From NCBI GenBank assembly GCA_030407505.1, contig JASDDH010000006.1:1-64000 (forward strand): a stretch of 64,000 nt of DNA, given 5' to 3'. This DNA is from Planococcus sp. APC 4015. Lineage in GTDB: Bacteria; Actinomycetota; Actinomycetes; Actinomycetales; Microbacteriaceae. The notes under the pieces were generated by a model. That model did not search any database. It was not told where the DNA came from and saw only the letters and a program-made list of their open reading frames with translations. The number at the start of each line of letters is the position of its first letter. The first letter of the stretch is position 1. Positions 59,928 to 64,000 of the stretch are shown here, one piece after another. Position numbers and translations under genes: made by a program.

Positions 59928-61367
59928 TCACCGACCCCGCAGCTTGCGCATCTGCGCCAGCGGGACGGCGAGCCGGTGGTTGCCTGCCAACAGGTCTTCG
60001 TGCTGGTCGAGGAAGTCCCAGTAGGCGGACGTGAACTCCGACTCCTTGGCCTCGCGAGCCGTCGGCCACCACGAACCCATGCGCTGCAGATATGCCCCGC
60101 CCGAGATATAGGGCTTGGTGGCAACGACTCCCCCGTCGGCGAACTGGCTCATTCCCTGCACGTTCGGCACCATCACCCATTCGTACGCGTCGACGAAGAG
60201 GGCGAGGAACCAGTCGTAGACCGATCGGGGGTCGTAGCCCTGCATCAGGAACCAGCTGCCGAGCACCATCAACCGCTCGATGTGATGGGCGTAGCCCCAG
60301 CGGTGCACACGAGCGAGCACCGTGCGGACCGGAAGCGGAAGATCGTCGGGCACATCGCGGCCCGAGTACCACCACGGTTCGAGCTGCCTCGTCAGCGCGA
60401 AGTGGTTGGCTTCGCGCAGATGCGACATGGCGCGGTACGCACCACGCATGTACTCCCGCCAGCCGATCACCTGCCGGATGAAGCCCTCGAGAGAAGCGAG
60501 CGGGATGCGGTCGCCCGCCGCGACGGCCGCCTCGACGACCTCGTCGACCCTGAGGAGGCCGATGTTCAGCAGCGGGCTGATCAGCGAGTGGAACAGGAAC
60601 GGCTCGTCGGCCGCCATCGCGTCTTCGTAGCGGCCGAAAAGCTCGAGGCGGTGCTGGACGAAATCCGTCAGCCACACCTGCGCGTCGCTCGGAGTCACCG
60701 GGAGCCAGAACTGCGCGGGATCGCCCGGAGCGTCGGGGAAGCGCTCGGCCACCTCGGCGATCACCGTCCGGGTGATGTCGTCGTGGGCGAGCTCAGGGTG
60801 GGGCGGCACGTCGACACCGCCCTTCGGGAGCGGTTCACGGTTGTCGGCGTCGAAGTTCCACCGCTTGCCCGCGGGCTGCGCGCCGTGCATCAGGATGCCG
60901 GTGCGGCGCCGCTGCCAGCGGTAGAAATCCTCCATGCGCGCACCGGCATGCGACCCGAACCACTCGTCGACGTCGGGTGCCGGGGTGAGGAACAGCTCGT
61001 CGGGATAGACGCGCGAGCGCAGACCCTCGGAATCGCAGAACCGCTGCAGCCGCACGTCGACACCCCGATCGGTGGCGCTCATCCAGGCGAGCCCGTCGAC
61101 GTCGTGCTCCTGCACCAGGGCGCGGAGGCCGGCGAGGAATCCGAGACCCCGGTCCAGCGTGATGCGCTCGACCCGGATGCCCCTGTCTTCGAGCCGCGCC
61201 GCCGCGTGACGCATCGCCGACAGCAGGAGCACGATCTTGTGCGCGTGGTAGCGGTGACGGCGGAACGCGGCATCCGATTCGACGAAGAAGACCACGTCGA
61301 TATCGGGATCATCGAGGGCGGGATGATGCTCGAACACCTGGGTGGCGAGGATCAGCACGGCCTTCAT
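59928..61367 (-). CDS. Cryptochrome/photolyase-related protein lacking Fe-S cysteines
   Basis: 479 residues of the PhrB/FeS-BCP type: alpha/beta antenna-like domain (1-130) and a helical FAD domain. Conserved family blocks GWREYMRG, HHIERLMVLG, VPNVQGMSQFADGG and TKPYISGG are present. In the family the four cysteines that hold a 4Fe-4S cluster lie in one early position and in a YCDTC...C region after that block; here that region reads MGSWWPTAREAKES with no Cys. The only Cys in the protein is Cys111. So this member looks cluster-free. DNA repair versus signalling is unknown. Confidence 0.85.
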   Translation of the reverse strand: MKAVLILATQVFEHHPALDDPDIDVVFFVESDAAFRRHRYHAHKIVLLLSAMRHAAARLEDRGIRVERITLDRGLGFLAGLRALVQEHDVDGLAWMSATDRGVDVRLQRFCDSEGLRSRVYPDELFLTPAPDVDEWFGSHAGARMEDFYRWQRRRTGILMHGAQPAGKRWNFDADNREPLPKGGVDVPPHPELAHDDITRTVIAEVAERFPDAPGDPAQFWLPVTPSDAQVWLTDFVQHRLELFGRYEDAMAADEPFLFHSLISPLLNIGLLRVDEVVEAAVAAGDRIPLASLEGFIRQVIGWREYMRGAYRAMSHLREANHFALTRQLEPWWYSGRDVPDDLPLPVRTVLARVHRWGYAHHIERLMVLGSWFLMQGYDPRSVYDWFLALFVDAYEWVMVPNVQGMSQFADGGVVATKPYISGGAYLQRMGSWWPTAREAKESEFTSAYWDFLDQHEDLLAGNHRLAVPLAQMRKLRGR

Positions 61368-61403
61368 GTCGTCATGCTCGCATCATCCCCCGACGCCGCA
61401 CGC

Positions 61404-62609
61404 TCAGGCGCGACCGGTGAGGATCAGGTTCCAGTACACCCACGGCAGCACGCGGCGGTCGAAGATCCACGACAGGCGCGCCTCGGAGTACATCGTCTTC
61501 CAGAACGGGATCGTCGGCTTCAGCGCGCCCACGTCGTCGAACTCGGCCCACACGACCGTCGACCGCGACACAGTGAACGGGCAGACCGCATAGCCGTCGT
61601 AGCGCCGGGTCGGCTCGTCGCCGCGCATCACCGAGACCAGGTTCTTCGCCAGCGCGAGGGTCTGCTTGCGCAGAGCGCCGCCGCACTTGGAGTTCGTCGT
61701 GGCGGCCGCGTCCCCGAGGCCCCACACGTTCGGGTACCGCGGGTGCTGCAGCGTCTCGGGATCGACCTCGACGAACCCGCCGTCGTCTCCGGGCGCGGGC
61801 AGCGACGACGCCTTCACCCAGTCCGGCGCCGACTGCGGAGGCACGACGTTGAGCACGTCGTAGGCGATGCGCTCGGTGCCGTCGCGGCCGCCGATGACGA
61901 CGGCCGAGGCCGCGGCATCCACTTCGAGAAGCTCGCTGTCGGTGCGGAGCTCGATTCCGTACTCGGCGATGTTGCGGTCGAGCTCTGCATCGATCGCCGG
62001 GATGCCGAACGCCGTCGACGTGGGGACGACCATGATCACGCGGATGTCGTCGAGAACGCCCTGTGCACGCCAGTAGTCGCACGCCTGGTACATCGGCTTC
62101 TGCGAAGCGCCCGCGCACGAGGCGGGACCGGCCGGCTCGGTGAAGACGACCGTGCCGCGGCGCAGATCGCGCAGCAGCAGCGACGCCTTCATCGCGAGGT
62201 CGTAGCGGTAGTGGGACGCGACGGCGGCGGTGTCGAGGGCGGCCTCCAGACCAGGCACGCGATTCCAATCGAGCTGGATGCCGGGAGAGACGATCACGTG
62301 GTCGTAGGTGACGCGCGCGCCGCCGCCGAGCGTGACGACGTTCTGATCGGGATCGATCGTGGCGACTTCGTCCTGGATCCACTCGACGCCCTTCGGCGTG
62401 ACGTCTCGCTGGGGACGCACGGTGATGCTCGCGCGGGCCGTTCCACCGGCGACGTGGGAGAAGAGCGGCTTGTAGACGTGCTGTTCGCGGGGTTCGACGA
62501 CGGCGATGCCGGTGACACCCATGCGGCGCAGGCGTGCGGCGACCGAGATACCCCCGTTGCCGCCGCCGATCACGAGGACGCTGACGTGCGACGAGCCTGA
62601 AGTGTGCAT
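61404..62609 (-). CDS. Sulfide:quinone oxidoreductase-like flavoprotein
   Basis: 401 residues. FAD motif GGGNGG at 15-20. Cys165 (SCAGASQK) and Cys343 (AVCPF) correspond to the two redox Cys of SQR, and Cys177 and Cys309 are extra candidates. No signal; C-terminal amphipathic part could bind the membrane. It may oxidise sulfide and pass electrons to menaquinone. Confidence 0.85.
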   Translation of the reverse strand: MHTSGSSHVSVLVIGGGNGGISVAARLRRMGVTGIAVVEPREQHVYKPLFSHVAGGTARASITVRPQRDVTPKGVEWIQDEVATIDPDQNVVTLGGGARVTYDHVIVSPGIQLDWNRVPGLEAALDTAAVASHYRYDLAMKASLLLRDLRRGTVVFTEPAGPASCAGASQKPMYQACDYWRAQGVLDDIRVIMVVPTSTAFGIPAIDAELDRNIAEYGIELRTDSELLEVDAAASAVVIGGRDGTERIAYDVLNVVPPQSAPDWVKASSLPAPGDDGGFVEVDPETLQHPRYPNVWGLGDAAATTNSKCGGALRKQTLALAKNLVSVMRGDEPTRRYDGYAVCPFTVSRSTVVWAEFDDVGALKPTIPFWKTMYSEARLSWIFDRRVLPWVYWNLILTGRA

Positions 62610-62742
62610 GCTCCGAGGCTATGCGCCGCGACGGGGATGACGGCGGGGGTTGCGGGATCGGCGTTCGTGCGCATCCCGTGCACACGTCGATCGCGTTGGC
62701 AAGGGGGAAGCCGGATCCGCCGGATCGTGGTCGAGTGGAAAC

Positions 62743-62955
62743 ATGAAGAAGACACTGACGTGGATCGCCGCGGCCGCCAGCGTGGCCGTCGTCGCCTTGG
62801 CGCTGCGCACCGCGATCGCCCGCTACGAAGCGATCGCGAAGGCAGCTCTGGCCGTCTGGAACGACCCCGAGGTCAAGAAGGTGCGCCGCCGCGCGGTGAA
62901 GAAGATCGAGAAGGCCCAGAAGAAGGCCGTCAAGGCCATGAAGAAAGGTTCGTGA
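62743..62955 (+). CDS. Small membrane protein with Lys-rich tail
   Basis: 70 residues from ATG 62743. One helix (3-25) and a strongly basic tail (KKVRRRAVKKIEKAQKKAVKAMKK). No family name. The stop is GTGA-coupled to the next small gene. Confidence 0.6.
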   Translation: MKKTLTWIAAAASVAVVALALRTAIARYEAIAKAALAVWNDPEVKKVRRRAVKKIEKAQKKAVKAMKKGS

Positions 62956-62960
62956 ACCCC

Positions 62961-63095
62961 ATGGGTGAAGACAAGAACACGCAGGGCACGCCGGGCGAAG
63001 AGATCGAGGCCGACACGGCCTCGGGCGGCGCACCCGACGAGCCCGACATGACCACGGACGAGCACGGCAAGCCGGTCGAGAACCCCTCGGGCTGA
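62961..63095 (+). CDS. Small acidic conserved protein
   Basis: 44 residues from ATG 62961; GTG 62952, overlapping the previous stop, is an alternative. Rich in Asp/Glu/Gly (EEIEADTASGGAPDEPD). Found often in Microbacteriaceae; disordered; function unknown. Oppositely charged to its upstream partner. Confidence 0.6.
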   Translation: MGEDKNTQGTPGEEIEADTASGGAPDEPDMTTDEHGKPVENPSG

Positions 63096-63257
63096 CACCC
63101 GGCGCGCGATGTCGGAGGCCCTCGCCAGAGTGATCGTTGCCGCTTCTGGGGAGGGCGGCGGCGCGGCGCCCGTCTCGGGCCGGGGTGACCGGACGGCGCC
63201 GCGCACAACCGCGACGACGGGAACGAGGATGCTGCACCAGCCGTAGTGGCGTCAGCG

Positions 63258-64000
63258 TCAGCACTGCGCGAGCACGGCGCTCGCAACATTCCGATCTGAT
63301 TCGTTGATGCTGAGCCCGTAAGCGACCAGGACCTCGACCCACTGCTCGATGAACGGGCAACGCAGTTCGGCCACCGGTGGGAGCCACTCAGAGGGCCCGA
63401 AGGCGCTTTTCTCCTGATTCATCTGCTCAGAGGCCGCGACAAGATTGACGGGATCGTTCGCGAACCTGACGCGTACGTCGTCAGACCAGTACTCGCCGCC
63501 GTGATGCCACGCCCACCCCAGGGCGACCACATGGTCGATCTGCACGAGGACTGAGGTGTCGGAGCCCGACACGAAGTCCACGCTGCGACCGTCATACGGA
63601 TCGACCAGTACTCCCGACAGCACTTTGCAGCCGTTAGTGTCAGCCTTGAAGGTCGGCTCGAGCAGATCGCGCCCGAGGATGTCGTTTCGGGTGTCGCATC
63701 CGTTGCGGTCGACGTCGGTCCACGCTGATCCGAAGAAGTCGCGGTCGTACTGCGTCGACGCCTGCCCTGCGACGACGGGCAGGCCCATCAACGCGTCCAG
63801 CGCCCGCGAAGCCTGTGGCGATGACGCCGCCGCGCTGGGCGTCGACTCTCCGGCTGTCGGCTCGGAGTCCGGGGTGGTGCTGACAATAGGTTCGGCGGTC
63901 GACGCCGCGTCTGGAGTCGTCGGCCTGTCCGCACTGATCGTCGACGCGGACCCGAGGAGGTAGCCGATCACGCCGCCGACGAGCAGCGCCGCGATGATCG
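63258..64000 (-). CDS. DUF1524/HNH-type exported nuclease (5' partial)
   Basis: The frame is open to the right edge of the window, so the N-terminus is missing; a hydrophobic segment (AALLVGGVIGYLLG) before 63971 looks like a signal or membrane anchor. A low-complexity Thr/Ser/Ala linker follows, then a DUF1524 domain with QIDHVVALGWAWHHGG, FANDPVNLVAA, N-x-x-K (MNQEKSAFGPSEWLPP), the HNH-like active site of exported nucleases. A Cys pair (NGCDTRND and NGCKVL) may form a disulfide. Confidence 0.87.
   Translation of the reverse strand, partial: IIAALLVGGVIGYLLGSASTISADRPTTPDAASTAEPIVSTTPDSEPTAGESTPSAAASSPQASRALDALMGLPVVAGQASTQYDRDFFGSAWTDVDRNGCDTRNDILGRDLLEPTFKADTNGCKVLSGVLVDPYDGRSVDFVSGSDTSVLVQIDHVVALGWAWHHGGEYWSDDVRVRFANDPVNLVAASEQMNQEKSAFGPSEWLPPVAELRCPFIEQWVEVLVAYGLSINESDRNVASAVLAQC

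Noticed and set aside
59976-62600. An 874-codon plus-strand frame
   Set aside because: Antisense shadow of the photolyase-like and SQR-like genes.
1-64000. CRISPR array, rRNA, IS elements, intact prophage
   Set aside because: I saw no spaced direct repeat array, rRNA-like sequence, transposase gene with terminal repeats, or capsid/tail/terminase genes. The integrase element lacks structural genes.

Overview
The window is high-GC actinobacterial DNA, most likely Microbacterium or a close Microbacteriaceae relative. The grounds are GTG starts, densely overlapping genes, actinobacterial-only families (DUF6458, 13E12-type HNH proteins, F420/PPOX-class enzymes, a CmtR-type regulator) and small proteins typical of that genus. 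Genus assignment is inference; no rRNA is present.

Layout. (1) 1-2300: the end of a transglutaminase-like (TgpA-type) membrane protein, then a tRNA-Ser(GGA). (2) 2280-32081: a 29.8-kb integrated element. A 23-bp direct repeat formed by the 3' end of the tRNA gene bounds it at 2280-2302 and 32059-32081. It has a tyrosine integrase, an excisionase-like protein and paired 9-bp GGCACAGTT repeats near both ends. (3) 32082-37641: a shorter segment (MarR fusion, small membrane proteins, CPBP protease-like protein, UbiB-family kinase). Its left edge resembles the left end of the element, and its right edge carries a degenerate third copy of the att repeat (21/23 matches). I read it as the remnant of a second, older related element in tandem. 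(4) 37.7-45.2 kb: a BASS-family transporter, a BLUF photoreceptor and an arsenic cluster. (5) 45.3-64 kb: ordinary chromosomal genes (ice-binding-like surface protein, sulfite-oxidase-like protein, oxidoreductases, acetyltransferases, DUF222/HNH protein, lytic-transglycosylase-like protein, Nudix, photolyase-like protein, SQR-like flavoprotein, and a DUF1524 nuclease that runs off the right edge).

Element cargo. Most of the 29.8-kb element handles metals and extracytoplasmic redox chemistry. A tightly coupled 13-gene run (9142-20914) encodes a DsbA-like oxidase, a flavoprotein, a CDF zinc exporter, CopC, LspA, a small membrane protein, a TlpA-like lipoprotein, CcdA, ResB, a CtaG-related protein, Lnt, an M23 peptidase and CcsB. 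Together these form a private system II cytochrome c maturation set plus private lipoprotein maturation, but no c-type cytochrome is encoded in the window. Around it lie an Nramp transporter, a His-tailed EamA permease, a CmtR-regulated P1B-ATPase, and a copper block (CopB ATPase, CopZ-like chaperone, DUF305, F510_1955-type lipoprotein) behind CsoR-like boxes with no csoR nearby. The right end holds an Apea-like HEPN protein and a VapBC45-like toxin-antitoxin pair. A frameshifted copy of the element's own replication-like gene lies at about 23.6-24.2 kb, between two metal modules, suggesting the element grew by fusion of related elements.

Regulation. Several metal, toxin-antitoxin or arsenic genes have a perfect palindrome laid directly over the start codon (7262-7285, 23406-23427, 31756-31771, 42049-42064), consistent with leaderless transcripts repressed by a dimer sitting on the start. 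The arsenic cluster combines an ArsR-ArsC fusion, two more ArsC-type phosphatases, an ArsN-like acetyltransferase, a flavoprotein, a thiolate ArsR and an aquaglyceroporin, with the BASS transporter a few kb away.
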